Shown: piece by piece, positions 28,667 through 36,583 of the stretch
Layout of the letters: the number at the start of each line of letters is the position of its first letter
Position numbering within the stretch: the first letter of the stretch is position 1
Assembly (NCBI GenBank): GCA_010672965.1
Contig: JAAHFN010000022.1
Span: 124,001-188,000, forward strand
DNA: 64,000 bases
From: Oscillatoria sp. SIO1A7
Lineage (GTDB): Bacteria > Cyanobacteriota > Cyanobacteriia > Cyanobacteriales > Laspinemataceae
Direction: 5' to 3'
Program-made: the position numbers and the translations under genes
The notes under the pieces: generated by a model
Databases searched by the model: none
What the model saw: the letters and a program-made list of their open reading frames with translations, nothing else
Told to the model about the DNA's origin: nothing

Positions 28667-28746
28667 TGCAGCCTTCTATTCATATATCGGAGCGAACTCT
28701 TGGCTTTTTACGGAAAATGCTGACTTCTGTAATAAAACTTTACATT
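28667..28746 (-). promoter_or_regulatory. Shared 80-bp element, copy A (before the third giant gene)
   Basis: On the minus strand: ATGTAAAGTTTTATTACAG, TTTTCCGTAAAAAGCC, CGATATATGAATAGAAGG, CTGCAA, in the same order and spacing as copies C, E and F. It ends about 40 bp before the ATG at 28626, a normal promoter distance. AAGGATG lies close to the start codon. Confidence 0.75.
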
Positions 28747-28840
28747 GGCTGCTGTCTGTAGATAGCTGTTAATGCTTTGGGGCGATCGCGAACTGGAGCC
28801 AGAGACCAGGTTTCTCAAACAATACCCTCGCCATTTTCCC

Positions 28841-28906
28841 GTAGGTTGGGTTTCGCTCCGCTCAACCCAACGTATTTGTTGGGTTTCGTGCCCGGGCCCA
28901 ACCTAC
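28841..28906. repeat. GTAGGTTGGG hairpin repeat
   Basis: GTAGGTTGGG and CCCAACCTAC bound a 66-bp element with an inner inverted pair around AACCCAAC. The same element is nested in the MITE at 63717, and a variant is at 51922. The rest of 28747-28994 shows no gene. Confidence 0.7.
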
Positions 28907-28994
28907 GAATCAGAGTTTTTTTCGGATTGGCGAAGGTATTGTCAAAGAAACCGGGTTTCTCTGATATCGCGAACAATTTAGAATTGCTAGATTT

Positions 28995-29498
28995 CTAGGG
29001 TGGAGAGCGAACCCTATAGGTTTCAGTTACTCTGGGAGAATCTCTAAGTAGGGAGCAAAAAGAACGCCGATCGCCAGAGTAGCTAGGGCTGACTGGTGCT
29101 GGCCTTGCCGTATCCTGGATAACCCGCAAGACGCAAAGGCGATCGCTCGAAACGAGCTGCGAAGTATTTTCACCCAGGTAGTCGCCGCTATGGAAGTTAA
29201 TTCTACCTATTCTGCCGCAAGCGCGAGCGCCTGCATCGGTCTCGCAATTAACGACTATACTCAGTTCTGAATTTCTCTTGGCTCGACAAATAGAAGATTC
29301 TATCCCTTCGAGGGGAAAGGGGATTAATTCCTGTCGAGACCAGCGGCGGCCAACTACAAAACTAATTATTCTAAATTCGTCGAGTTCGCAGACCGGCAAA
29401 GCGCCCAATTTCAAAATAGCTTCTATCTTCACAATTACCTCGGAGGGAGGCTCGCAGGTTATGGGGCGATCGCTCTTCTTTATTTCCTCTATTTCCAT
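28995..29498 (-). CDS. Unknown protein, 167 aa
   Basis: No family recognised. The N-terminal half reads as ordinary globular protein (VKIEAILKLGALPVCELDEFRI, FPLEGIESSICRA). The C-terminal half is rich in R, S and P and less convincing. It lies on the same strand as the gene at 29584 with an 85-bp gap, so the two may be co-transcribed from the elements at 30.2-30.4 kb. The real start may be the ATG at 29498; TTTTCTTTTGC precedes it on this strand and no ribosome site is visible. Confidence 0.4.
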   Translation of the reverse strand: MEIEEIKKSDRPITCEPPSEVIVKIEAILKLGALPVCELDEFRIISFVVGRRWSRQELIPFPLEGIESSICRAKRNSELSIVVNCETDAGARACGRIGRINFHSGDYLGENTSQLVSSDRLCVLRVIQDTARPAPVSPSYSGDRRSFCSLLRDSPRVTETYRVRSPP

Positions 29499-29583
29499 CA
29501 GGTTTTCTTTTGCTGGCTATCTTCTTCGCTTCCCTCGTATCCCTATGCGCTGCCGAGGTTTCGGTTGCTCTATCTAGCCTTGC

Positions 29584-30018
29584 TTACCTCGTTAGAGCCT
29601 TAGGTTTTTCTATCCTTAATACTTCAAAATAGCCACTTTTAGAATTGCTCCGCTCGATATTGTACTTTGCATCTGAGTTTTGTAAACCCTCGACAAACTC
29701 TTCTAGGTCTTGTTGGAATGAGTTATTGGTCAAAGTTAATTCATAAATATCGTTTGGGCGCTTATCTTCTTCCGACTCGCCATCCGACATATCCATAAAA
29801 TGTTCGAGGGTTGGCGTTATTGGTAGAGCATCATCTATTCCACCAATTGTGCTACCCGTATAATTTGAGTCCTTAATAAATGTTTCAGATTCAGACACTT
29901 GTTGAGCTGTAAGGGGTTTGCTGGTGTTTCTGGACGAGCATCGCAACAGATTGATATAAAACACGAACGGTTCTCCTGATTGGGTCGCTTTGCCATTTGG
30001 TAGGTTATATAGAAGCAA
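29584..30018 (-). CDS. Unknown acidic protein, 144 aa
   Basis: No family recognised. Features: hydrophilic, acidic middle (MSDGESEEDKRPNDIYELTL), then a helix NSFQQDLEEFVEGLQNSDAK and a final strand YFEVLRIEKPKAL. The part from DIYELTLTNNSF to the end looks like a small alpha/beta domain. Two tandem copies of the shared 80-bp element (D and E) point at it from 200-380 bp upstream. The start is uncertain; the first 40 residues may not be translated. Confidence 0.45.
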   Translation of the reverse strand: MLLYNLPNGKATQSGEPFVFYINLLRCSSRNTSKPLTAQQVSESETFIKDSNYTGSTIGGIDDALPITPTLEHFMDMSDGESEEDKRPNDIYELTLTNNSFQQDLEEFVEGLQNSDAKYNIERSNSKSGYFEVLRIEKPKALTR

Positions 30019-30220
30019 GCCATTCCCGACTCTCTATTAATCAATTGGTAAGAAATATGCTCTTTTTTATTTTTGCAACAAACCTTTTTATTGCAATAAA
30101 TTGACGTAATAGGGCCGAGAAAGGCTCGCCAACGGAATCAAACAATAAACTGTCTGCGTACCTTGGTAGAAAACCGAAACGGGATTTGGGAAATATTGGA
30201 CAATGGTAGGCCCCGCCCGA

Positions 30221-30299
30221 TTTGCCACCTTCTATATATATCTCGGTTGTCGCTGAAGGTGTTTTACGAGAAGTAGCAGTTTTTGTAACAAAACTTCAT
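30221..30299 (-). promoter_or_regulatory. Shared 80-bp element, copy D
   Basis: On the minus strand: ATGAAG, TTTTGTTACAAAAA, CTTCTCGTAAAACACC, ACAACCGAGATATATATAGAAGG (read as ACAACCGAG and ATATATATAGAAGG), GGCAAATCGGGC. It has lost two bases (TA) in the first block. Copy E follows upstream at a 98-bp offset, so this is a tandem duplication. Confidence 0.75.
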
Positions 30300-30317
30300 G
30301 GTAGGCTCCAACCCGGA

Positions 30318-30397
30318 TTTACAACCTTCTATATATGTCTCGGTTGTTAGTTGAGGCGTTTTACGAGAAAAGCCGACTTTGTTACAAAACTTTACAT
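30318..30397 (-). promoter_or_regulatory. Shared 80-bp element, copy E
   Basis: On the minus strand: ATGTAAAG, TTTTGTAACAAAG, TTCTCGTAAAACGCC, ACAACCGAGACATATATAG, AAGGTTGTAAATC. It is almost identical to copy C before the sigma factor and faces the opposite way. Confidence 0.8.
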
Positions 30398-30413
30398 TTA
30401 CTATCTTGTTGCA

Positions 30414-30436
30414 ATATTATAATTGAGTTATAATAT
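30414..30436. promoter_or_regulatory. AT-rich inverted repeat
   Basis: ATATTATAA and TTATAATAT form a perfect 9-bp inverted repeat with a 5-bp spacer TTGAG, just upstream of element E. It could be an operator or a promoter -10 region. The stretch 30437-30657 shows nothing else I can support. Confidence 0.35.
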
Positions 30437-30657
30437 CTCTATTGAATTTATTTGCTGCTAACACGGGTTCTGGAATCTTTTTTACCCCCGCGTTCCTTAT
30501 ACCCTTACTAACTAATGGCCCCCAATTATCTTGTCCCCAAATCTCTTTGCTTTGTCATGGCCCAAATTTTTTGTGGACCTCAAGTATCCTCAGAAGGAAC
30601 GAAGCATTCCGAGGGTGAAGTAGAGAGCGATCGGGGAAGGTTGTCTGTAGGATGCTT

Positions 30658-30767
30658 AGGACTTAGGCAAAATGTCCATATTTGCTTGTTTGTAGGGGCA
30701 ATACCCCGCGCACCGCAACTCAGAGCGAAGCTATCGTCCCGATCTATAGCGTCGTTGCGTAAGTCCT
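30658..30767. mobile_element. MITE-like element, family 4, copy 1
   Basis: Inverted termini AGGACTTAGGCA and TGCGTAAGTCCT bound 110 bp. GATGCT occurs on both sides (30651-30656 and 30768-30773), a likely 6-bp target duplication. A plus-strand open frame of 84 codons crosses it and is not supported as a gene. Related copies are at 35151 and 46251, with a variant at 49305. Confidence 0.65.
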
Positions 30768-30804
30768 GATGCTGTTGCCCCTACTTCAAAAATAAAAGAG
30801 CCTT

Positions 30805-30885
30805 ATGTAAAGTTTTGTAACAAAATTCCCCATTTCTCGTAAAAAGCCTCAAGCCAAAACCGAGACATATATAGAAGGTTGCAAA
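30805..30885 (+). promoter_or_regulatory. Shared 80-bp element, copy C (before the sigma-factor operon)
   Basis: ATGTAAAG, TTTTGTAACAAAA, TTTCTCGTAAAAAGCC, AAACCGAGACATATATAG, AAGGTTGCAAA, about 80 bp before the ATG of the sigma-like gene. If the sigma factor reads this element, the operon is autoregulated (inference). A -10 role for TATATAG is plausible; a standard -35 box at 17 bp is not visible. Confidence 0.8.
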
Positions 30886-30955
30886 TCGGGCTGGCGATAC
30901 CCCAACACTTCTAGCTGTCTGGCAATTGATTTTTGATCGCGTGTGGTGCTTGTAT

Positions 30956-30961
30956 AGGAGG
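30956..30961 (+). promoter_or_regulatory. Strong ribosome binding site AGGAGG
   Basis: AGGAGG lies 4 bases before ATG 30966 and fixes that start over the in-frame upstream codon at 30933. Confidence 0.75.
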
Positions 30962-30965
30962 GCCA

Positions 30966-31601
30966 ATGTACGAAGGGCGGAAGGATACCCCGGAGGAGGG
31001 ACTGCAAGAGCTGGCGATCGCCGCCCAAGGTCACCCACCTCAGAGTCTGAAACAACAACTTCTTCTAAATCAGTTGGTCGAGAAAATTTGGCATTCCGAG
31101 CAACTTTGCTGTCCCTACCAAGGTCGATTTCCTCCAGAACTTTATGAAGAAATTTATGAAGAAGCACGCCAGCAGCTCTGGATCTATATCTGCACCAACA
31201 TTGAAAGATATGACCCGAATCGCGGCTCCGTACTTGCTTGGGTAAATTACTTGTTTAAAAAGCGATTTTTCCCGGAAGTTATGGAGGATATAATAGAGGG
31301 CGAAACAGATTCAGTGACCGACAACAGCCTGGGAAGCTTCGAGGAAAATCCGCTCTTATCAGAATTACTTCGCGAAATCATCATTGAAGATCCAGACAAT
31401 CTCTTCAAAACTACGCATCTCAAGGGAGAGCCTCGGGCTAACTGGCAATTTATATCGATTGCCAAGCTTGAAGGGAAAACTTGGAAAGAAATTGGTGTAG
31501 AAGTCGAGCGTCCTTTGAATACCGTGCGGGAGTGGTATATTAGAAATACCCCTGCAATGCGTGAGAAGATTAAGCATTATTTGAACAATCGGTCTTCCTA
31601 G
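30966..31601 (+). CDS. Sigma-70-like factor of the cyanobacterial DUF1822-linked type
   Basis: 211 aa. The N-terminal region is helical (SLKQQLLLNQLVEKIWHSEQL, then EEARQQLWIYICTNIERYDPNRGSVLAWVNYLFKKRFF), which fits sigma region 2: the DPxRGSxxAWV motif is typical of this subfamily. The C-terminal region has FISIAKLEGKTWKEIGVEVERPLNTVREWYIR, a region-4-like helix-turn-helix. It resembles ECF-size sigma factors but keeps unusual spacing. It is first in an operon with DUF1822 and CHAT-CHASE2 genes (gaps 18 and 20 bp), a grouping known from other cyanobacteria. Copy C of the shared element lies upstream. Confidence 0.8.
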   Translation: MYEGRKDTPEEGLQELAIAAQGHPPQSLKQQLLLNQLVEKIWHSEQLCCPYQGRFPPELYEEIYEEARQQLWIYICTNIERYDPNRGSVLAWVNYLFKKRFFPEVMEDIIEGETDSVTDNSLGSFEENPLLSELLREIIIEDPDNLFKTTHLKGEPRANWQFISIAKLEGKTWKEIGVEVERPLNTVREWYIRNTPAMREKIKHYLNNRSS

Positions 31602-31619
31602 ACTAGGAGAAAATAGGAA

Positions 31620-32624
31620 ATGCAAACAACCAAGCAATTAGGGTTCACCAGTCGAATTACTCTAAAAAACCGACGTCTGGCCGAAAAATTTAGCCGCCAG
31701 GAAACAAACCCAGAAAGAGCCCGACAAATTTATCTGAACACTTTAGCCGTATGCGCAGTTGATTTTTACTGCCAATGCATGGGGATTGAGACAGATTTGC
31801 AAGCAAGCGATAGTTGGGATGGAGTAATGCGATCGCTAACCAATGTTGCAGATTTACAGCTAAAAAATTCTGGCAAAAATTTGGGCAAAATAGAATGCCG
31901 TCCGGTATTGGTATCTTCGGATAAAGTAGAAGTTCCCCCAGATGTATGGCAGGGCAGGATTGGTTATATAGCGGTACAGATAGACGAATCTGCAAAGGAA
32001 GCAAAAATAGTGGGGTTCGCCCCTAAAGTAAACAAGGAAATGTTGCCTTTAAAACAGTGGCATAGTTTGGAAGATTTTCTCACGCTAGTCCACAGACTAA
32101 AGCAAACCGAACCGCAAGGGGAGAATATAGTAACCAAGTTGAGCCAATGGTTGGAAGGGGTTTTCGAGCCCGGTTGGGATTCGTTGCAGCCCGCTTTCAG
32201 AAATGCCGGGGGAACGATGGATTCGTTGCAGCCAGCTTTCAGAAATGCCGGGGGAGCGATCGCGCTAAAAGGAAGCGAGCAAAATATCGGCGTTCCCTAC
32301 GACTATCCATCTGTTTCGATAGGGCGACGCAAGCAAATAGATTTGGAATGGGCAGGAGAACAGGTTACTTTGGTAGTAGTATTGCAGTCTGCCAAAGCTA
32401 CAGAAATAGATATCTGGGCGCAGATCTATCCTACGAACGGTAAAATCTATTTGCCCCAGGATTTGGAGTTTATGGTGCTGGATGAGACCGGAGAAGCAGT
32501 CATGCAAACCAAAGCAAAAAGTTCGGAAAATATTCGATTTGAATTTAGCGGCGAGTATGGAGAAAAGTTTAGCATCAAATTAGCTTTAGGTGATTTCAGG
32601 TTTACCGAACTCTTTTCAATTTAA
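31620..32624 (+). CDS. DUF1822 family protein
   Basis: 334 aa. Recognised by TLAVCAVDFYCQCMGIETDL, CRPVLVSSD, RIGYIAVQID, KIVGFAPKV and LPLKQWHSLEDFL, the usual DUF1822 blocks. The biochemical role is unknown. Because it always sits between sigma-like and CHAT/CHASE2 genes, a role as anti-sigma or as a bridge between them is a fair guess. A 42-bp in-frame tandem duplication (DSLQPAFRNAGG, twice) occurs at about residues 187-214, in a linker before a strand-rich C-terminal half. AGGAGA precedes the ATG. Confidence 0.85.
   Translation: MQTTKQLGFTSRITLKNRRLAEKFSRQETNPERARQIYLNTLAVCAVDFYCQCMGIETDLQASDSWDGVMRSLTNVADLQLKNSGKNLGKIECRPVLVSSDKVEVPPDVWQGRIGYIAVQIDESAKEAKIVGFAPKVNKEMLPLKQWHSLEDFLTLVHRLKQTEPQGENIVTKLSQWLEGVFEPGWDSLQPAFRNAGGTMDSLQPAFRNAGGAIALKGSEQNIGVPYDYPSVSIGRRKQIDLEWAGEQVTLVVVLQSAKATEIDIWAQIYPTNGKIYLPQDLEFMVLDETGEAVMQTKAKSSENIRFEFSGEYGEKFSIKLALGDFRFTELFSI
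32177..32260 (+). repeat. 42-bp in-frame tandem duplication
   Basis: Two copies of a 42-bp unit encode 14 residues each (DSLQPAFRNAGG-TM and DSLQPAFRNAGG-AI). Few differences separate them, so it is recent. Confidence 0.85.
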
Positions 32625-32644
32625 AAATCAGAAGTGATTTTCCT

Positions 32645-35074
32645 ATGACTAAGTTAGTAGTTCTTAAACTAGATGGTAATCTAGAAAAGCAGGGGTTTGG
32701 CGTAACCCTAGAAATTGCAGAAGAAGGGGAGGCTCGAACAGTAGCGATCGCTGGCTCTTTGCCCGCAAATCCAAATCTGCTCGATCGCTTAGACGAGTGG
32801 GAAAAAAAATATCGCCATGCAGGGGCGGCTTATCGCCTCAAGCATAACAATTATTTCCATAACTGGTTGACTTGGGGACAATTGCCGAACCTATCCCTAG
32901 GCTCTATGCGCATTACACCAAAAACAATTAAGTTCGACGTTTCCAGAGAAGAGCTGGAGCAATGCCAGCAATCTGCCGAAGAACTGAAAGCCGATCTCGC
33001 AGACTGGCTGGGTTCCAAAGATTTTCTGCCCGTCAACAATAAAATTCGCTCCAAACTCAACCAAGACGAAAGAATTCGGGTGTTAATCTGTAGTGAAAAT
33101 AGTCAGCTAGAAAAGCTACCCTGGCATCTATGGGATTTTTTTGCAGACTATTCTCAGGCGGAAGTCGCCCTCAGTTTGCCAACTTTTGAAGAGCCCAAAC
33201 AGCCGTCAACCCCTAAGGCAAAGATAAAAATTTTAGCTATTCTCGGACATAGCGAAGGAATTAATATTGACGAGGATCGCAAACTCCTGGAAAAATTACC
33301 CAATGCAGAAACTATTTTTCTCGTCGAGCCGCAACCAGAGCAAATTAGTAATAAACTCTTGGAACAAGACTGGGATATCCTCTTTTTTGCCGGACATAGC
33401 GAGACCCAAGAAGACCGAGGCCGAATTTATATCAATAAAACAGATGGCTTAACCATTGAAGAGTTAAAATATGGTCTGGCAAAAGCGGTGGAGCGAGGAT
33501 TGCAATTAGCAATTTTTAACTCCTGCGATGGCTTGGGATTGGCTAGAGATCTGGCAGAGCTAAATATTCCCCAAACTATCGTGATGCGGCAGCCGGTTCC
33601 CGATAAAATAGCCCAAACATTTTTAAAGCATTTTCTCAAAGAATTTGCCAGCAATAAGCCATTTTATTTAGCAGTGCGGGAGGCCAGACAGCGCTTGCAC
33701 GATGAATTCGAGCGCGATTTTCCCTGCGCCAGTTGGCTGCCGGTCATCTGCCAAAATCCAGCAGTTATTCCCCCCACTTGGAACGAGTTGCTCGGTATGC
33801 CCCGAGACCCGGCAATATCCTCAACTGCCCCTGTTATCCCCAGAGTTCCAGAAGCTAAAAAACAGGACGAAGAAGACAAGACCGTAACTTGGTGGCGCGG
33901 ATGGGAAACTGTGGCGGTATCTAGCGTGGTGGCGACGAGCTTGGTGATGGGAGTGCGATCGCTGGGTATATTGCAACCTTTAGAACTGAATGCTTATGAC
34001 TACTTAATGCGCCTGCGACCCGATGAAGGTGCCGACCCCAGATTATTATTAGTATTAATGACCGACGGAGATATTAAGGAGCAGCCTGCGGAAGAAAGAG
34101 GAAACCTTATTTCAGAAGAAATCCTAGAGCTTGCTCTGGCCAAACTAGAGCCGCATCTACCTATAGCGATAGGTTTTCACTTCTATCGCGAGAGCCCGGT
34201 TGGTGAGGAATACGAAGATTTAGCGGCTCGGATGACAGGTAAGAAGCGAGATCGCGTCATTGCTTTGTGTAAATACGGCAAAGAACGAGGGATTTCTGCG
34301 CCGCCAGAAATATCGCCAGGGAGCCAAGGCTTTAGTAACGTATTGCGCGACGCCGATGGCGTTATCCGTCGCCAGCTCTTAGCAGTGGAGTCTCCAAGCC
34401 CTTGTCAAGACGAATATTCTTTTAGCATTCAGTTAGCCCGCCGCTATCTTAGCGATCGCGGCATAGAGCTGACATTTTCAGATGGTCTGCTTCAGCTTGG
34501 GGATACAATTTTTAATACCCTCGAACCGAATAGCGGCGGCTACCAAGATATAGATGCACGCGGCCACCAAGTTTTGCTCAACTATCGCGCTACCCGCCAG
34601 ATTGCCCACACAATTACTTTCGATCAATTGCTAAAAGGCGACTTTAATCCCGACTTGGTTCGCAATCGCCTAGTTATTATTGGCCGCAGCACCCTCCGTT
34701 TTGGCGATCGCCGCTGGCTTACTCCCTACAGCAAGACTCGGGGGTCTATTTCGGAAATAACTGGAACCGAAATTCAAGCGCAGATGGTCAGTCAAATTCT
34801 CAGTGCCGTCATGGACGAGCGACCTTTAATTGGCTCTTGGTCGGAGCAAGGCGAAATGCTTTGGGTTTTGTGCTGGTCTGCAGTAGGAGGAATTATGGCT
34901 TGGCGATTCAGCGAGCGATCGCGCCTCATACCTAGAATGGCATTAGCCCTTATGATTTTATCCGGCAGTTGCTTTTGGCTCTTGCTGCAAGGGAGCTGGG
35001 TTCCCCTAGTTCCCTCGGCCTTAGCTTTGGTCGCAACCGCTGGAGGTACTGCCACCTATAACCGCGATCTCTAG
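32645..35074 (+). CDS. CHAT protease domain fused to CHASE2 sensor, membrane protein
   Basis: 809 aa. Residues 1-170 are a domain common in this family. A CHAT (caspase-like) domain spans about 190-385, with the catalytic His in DILFFAGHSE and Cys in LAIFNSCDGLGLA, both present. One membrane helix follows (about 425-440). A CHASE2 extracellular sensor (about 440-710) begins LNAYDYLMRLRP and includes ITGTEIQAQMVSQIL, a CHASE2 hallmark. Two or three C-terminal membrane helices close the protein. I infer an outside signal sensed by CHASE2 that controls a cytoplasmic protease. The target may be DUF1822 or the sigma factor (inference from the operon). Confidence 0.85.
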   Translation: MTKLVVLKLDGNLEKQGFGVTLEIAEEGEARTVAIAGSLPANPNLLDRLDEWEKKYRHAGAAYRLKHNNYFHNWLTWGQLPNLSLGSMRITPKTIKFDVSREELEQCQQSAEELKADLADWLGSKDFLPVNNKIRSKLNQDERIRVLICSENSQLEKLPWHLWDFFADYSQAEVALSLPTFEEPKQPSTPKAKIKILAILGHSEGINIDEDRKLLEKLPNAETIFLVEPQPEQISNKLLEQDWDILFFAGHSETQEDRGRIYINKTDGLTIEELKYGLAKAVERGLQLAIFNSCDGLGLARDLAELNIPQTIVMRQPVPDKIAQTFLKHFLKEFASNKPFYLAVREARQRLHDEFERDFPCASWLPVICQNPAVIPPTWNELLGMPRDPAISSTAPVIPRVPEAKKQDEEDKTVTWWRGWETVAVSSVVATSLVMGVRSLGILQPLELNAYDYLMRLRPDEGADPRLLLVLMTDGDIKEQPAEERGNLISEEILELALAKLEPHLPIAIGFHFYRESPVGEEYEDLAARMTGKKRDRVIALCKYGKERGISAPPEISPGSQGFSNVLRDADGVIRRQLLAVESPSPCQDEYSFSIQLARRYLSDRGIELTFSDGLLQLGDTIFNTLEPNSGGYQDIDARGHQVLLNYRATRQIAHTITFDQLLKGDFNPDLVRNRLVIIGRSTLRFGDRRWLTPYSKTRGSISEITGTEIQAQMVSQILSAVMDERPLIGSWSEQGEMLWVLCWSAVGGIMAWRFSERSRLIPRMALALMILSGSCFWLLLQGSWVPLVPSALALVATAGGTATYNRDL

Positions 35075-35150
35075 AGTTTTAAGTTTTAAGTTTTAAGTTT
35101 TAAGTTATTAGCTTGAGAGTTATTAGCTTGAGAGTTTTTAATTTTAATCG

Positions 35151-35239
35151 GGACTTACGCATTACCCTTATATTTGGTATGGTTTATTGGCGAATAACCC
35201 CTACATTTAGGTCTGCATAAGACAATTTGCGTAAGTCCT
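35151..35239. mobile_element. MITE-like element, family 4, copy 2
   Basis: GGACTTACGCA and TTGCGTAAGTCC bound 89 bp downstream of the CHAT-CHASE2 gene. It is preceded by four TTTTAAG heptamers (35078-35106). Confidence 0.65.
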
Positions 35240-35400
35240 ATTTAATTTTTGTAGGGGCGATCGCATCGCGAAATTTTTCTAGGCAAAATACTGAATAGCC
35301 AGCCCTATAGCCAATTGGCTATAGGGCTTATCTGCTTGCGCCCGGAGCAAGGTGGGCAGAGGGAGCAGGGAGTAGGGGAGCAGGGAGCAGGGGAGCAGGG

Positions 35401-35515
35401 GAGCGAATTTCCCCTCTGCCCCCTCTGCCCCCTCTGCCCCCTCTGCCCCCTCTGCCCCCTCTGCCCCCTCTGCCCCCTCTGCCCCCTCTGCCCCCTCTGC
35501 CCCCTCTGCCCCCCT
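35401..35515. repeat. 9-bp tandem repeat CCCCCTCTG
   Basis: About 12 perfect nonamers occur here, flanked on the left by GGGAGCAGG repeats. All frames through it give Gly/Arg or Pro/Leu/Cys repeats and are not genes. The stretch 35240-35568 holds nothing else. Confidence 0.9.
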
Positions 35516-35568
35516 TGCTCCCTGCCTCTTCCCCAATGCCCAATGCCCAATGCCCTTATATCTATATC

Positions 35569-35723
35569 CGGGTCTCTCGCATAAAACTTATTATTAACCC
35601 CCAATAGTATTTTCAGAAGGCAGAAAACATTAAGGAAGGCGCTATATGTTTACTCGGGTTTCTCGCATAAAACTTATTATTAACTCCCAATAGTATTTCA
35701 GAAGGCAGAAGATATTAAGGAGG
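35569..35723 (+). repeat. Duplicated leader of about 70 bp
   Basis: Two copies at 35569-35639 and 35655-35723 (offset 86) share CGGGT(C/T)TCTCGCATAAAAC, TTATTATTAAC, CCCAATAGTATTT, CAGAAGGCAGAA and a final TTAAGGA(A)GG. Each ends in a ribosome-site-like purine box. The second one serves the gene at 35733. The first precedes an ATG with only 15 codons. Confidence 0.75.
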
Positions 35724-35732
35724 TTTTGTTTT

Positions 35733-35957
35733 ATGCCTGGAAGGTCGATAAATATTGTTCGATATCTAGACGATCGCCATTTAGCATATTGCTTTAATCT
35801 AGCGACTTCTTTGATTATAAGCCATTTTGGAGGCGAACCACTATTGCTGCTTATTGGTTTGGACAATAACGTAATTTTCCTCAAAGCTTGTGCTTTAGCT
35901 TATCGCTTACCTATCTCAAATCTACTCTCATCTCTTCATAGTAGGTTGGCTCCTTAG
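35733..35957 (+). CDS. Unknown small protein, 74 aa
   Basis: The ATG is preceded by AAGGAGG at a spacing of 9. The protein is mostly hydrophobic in the middle (SLIISHFGGEPLLLLIGLDNNVIFLKACALAYRL) with a basic start. No family recognised. The conserved, duplicated leader upstream supports expression. Confidence 0.4.
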   Translation: MPGRSINIVRYLDDRHLAYCFNLATSLIISHFGGEPLLLLIGLDNNVIFLKACALAYRLPISNLLSSLHSRLAP

Positions 35958-36196
35958 CAACTATCCTTAGCTTATTTAATTTTTGGCGGTTTGTCAAGAA
36001 TTTAAGCGTTATAACAGACAGCATTTGATCTATAGAGCGCCAAGGATGGCGTTGCTAGCAAATTTTTAATTATTTTCATAGCTTACTGGCGTTGCAAATA
36101 TCCCTTGATTTGACATCGCCCTAGGACTTCTTGTGCGTTTTTGAAGATCGGCTCTTGTGCGATCGCTCTTATTGGCGTTATATCGGGTTTAATCTT

Positions 36197-36583
36197 ATGA
36201 CTTCTACCACTCAGATCGAGCGATTGCCCTTGCAGGTGTCTGCAGCAGACTCGCTCCGACGTAATAGTCTTGTTCTTTTTTTAACAACAATTATCGGTTT
36301 CGCTGGAGCGTACCCACTATTATTGCAAAAGCCAGAACAAGAAAACAGCAGCAATTATAAATCGCATTCTTTGCTTTTCGCACAGGCAAATAGCAACGAA
36401 AATAGTGAGGGAAAACCATTAAATAATGGGACTCCCGATTCTACCGATAGTACAGCTTCAGTCGAGGACAGCGGTACTCCCGGCAACGGAGGTTCCGGTC
36501 CTGGCAATCAAGGAACTCCTCGATCCGGACCGGGGACGGGAGCCCGTCCGGCTAATTCCGGCTTGCTAAGGCAATCTATTTAA
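36197..36583 (+). CDS. Small exported or membrane-anchored protein, 128 aa
   Basis: Starting at the ATG of 36197 it has a basic start, one hydrophobic helix (SLVLFLTTIIGFAGAYPLLL, residues about 26-45), and then a disordered S/G/P/N-rich tail (GTPGNGGSGPGNQGTP). This fits a signal-anchored protein with an exposed flexible tail. Such proteins are often seen near sigma/DUF1822/CHAT loci, but this one is about 1.1 kb away. Its stop overlaps the stop of the convergent pyrF-pyrE gene by 3 bp. Confidence 0.5.
   Translation: MTSTTQIERLPLQVSAADSLRRNSLVLFLTTIIGFAGAYPLLLQKPEQENSSNYKSHSLLFAQANSNENSEGKPLNNGTPDSTDSTASVEDSGTPGNGGSGPGNQGTPRSGPGTGARPANSGLLRQSI

Noticed and set aside
28772-28998. Two overlapping plus-strand open frames of about 70 codons
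   Set aside because: They are formed by the GTAGGTTGGG hairpin and AAACCGGGTTTCT repeats.
30515-30769. Plus-strand open frame of 84 codons before the sigma operon
   Set aside because: Half of it is the family 4 MITE, and no family resemblance or ribosome site is seen.
30805-30825. NtcA site (GTA-N8-TAC) in the shared element
   Set aside because: The spacing is right but the second half is TAA rather than TAC in most copies, and no -10 box sits at the usual 22 bp. The conservation extends far beyond an NtcA site.
35279-35604. Open frames giving Gly/Ala/Glu or Pro/Leu/Cys repeats
   Set aside because: They are the translation of the CCCCCTCTG nonamer array in five frames.
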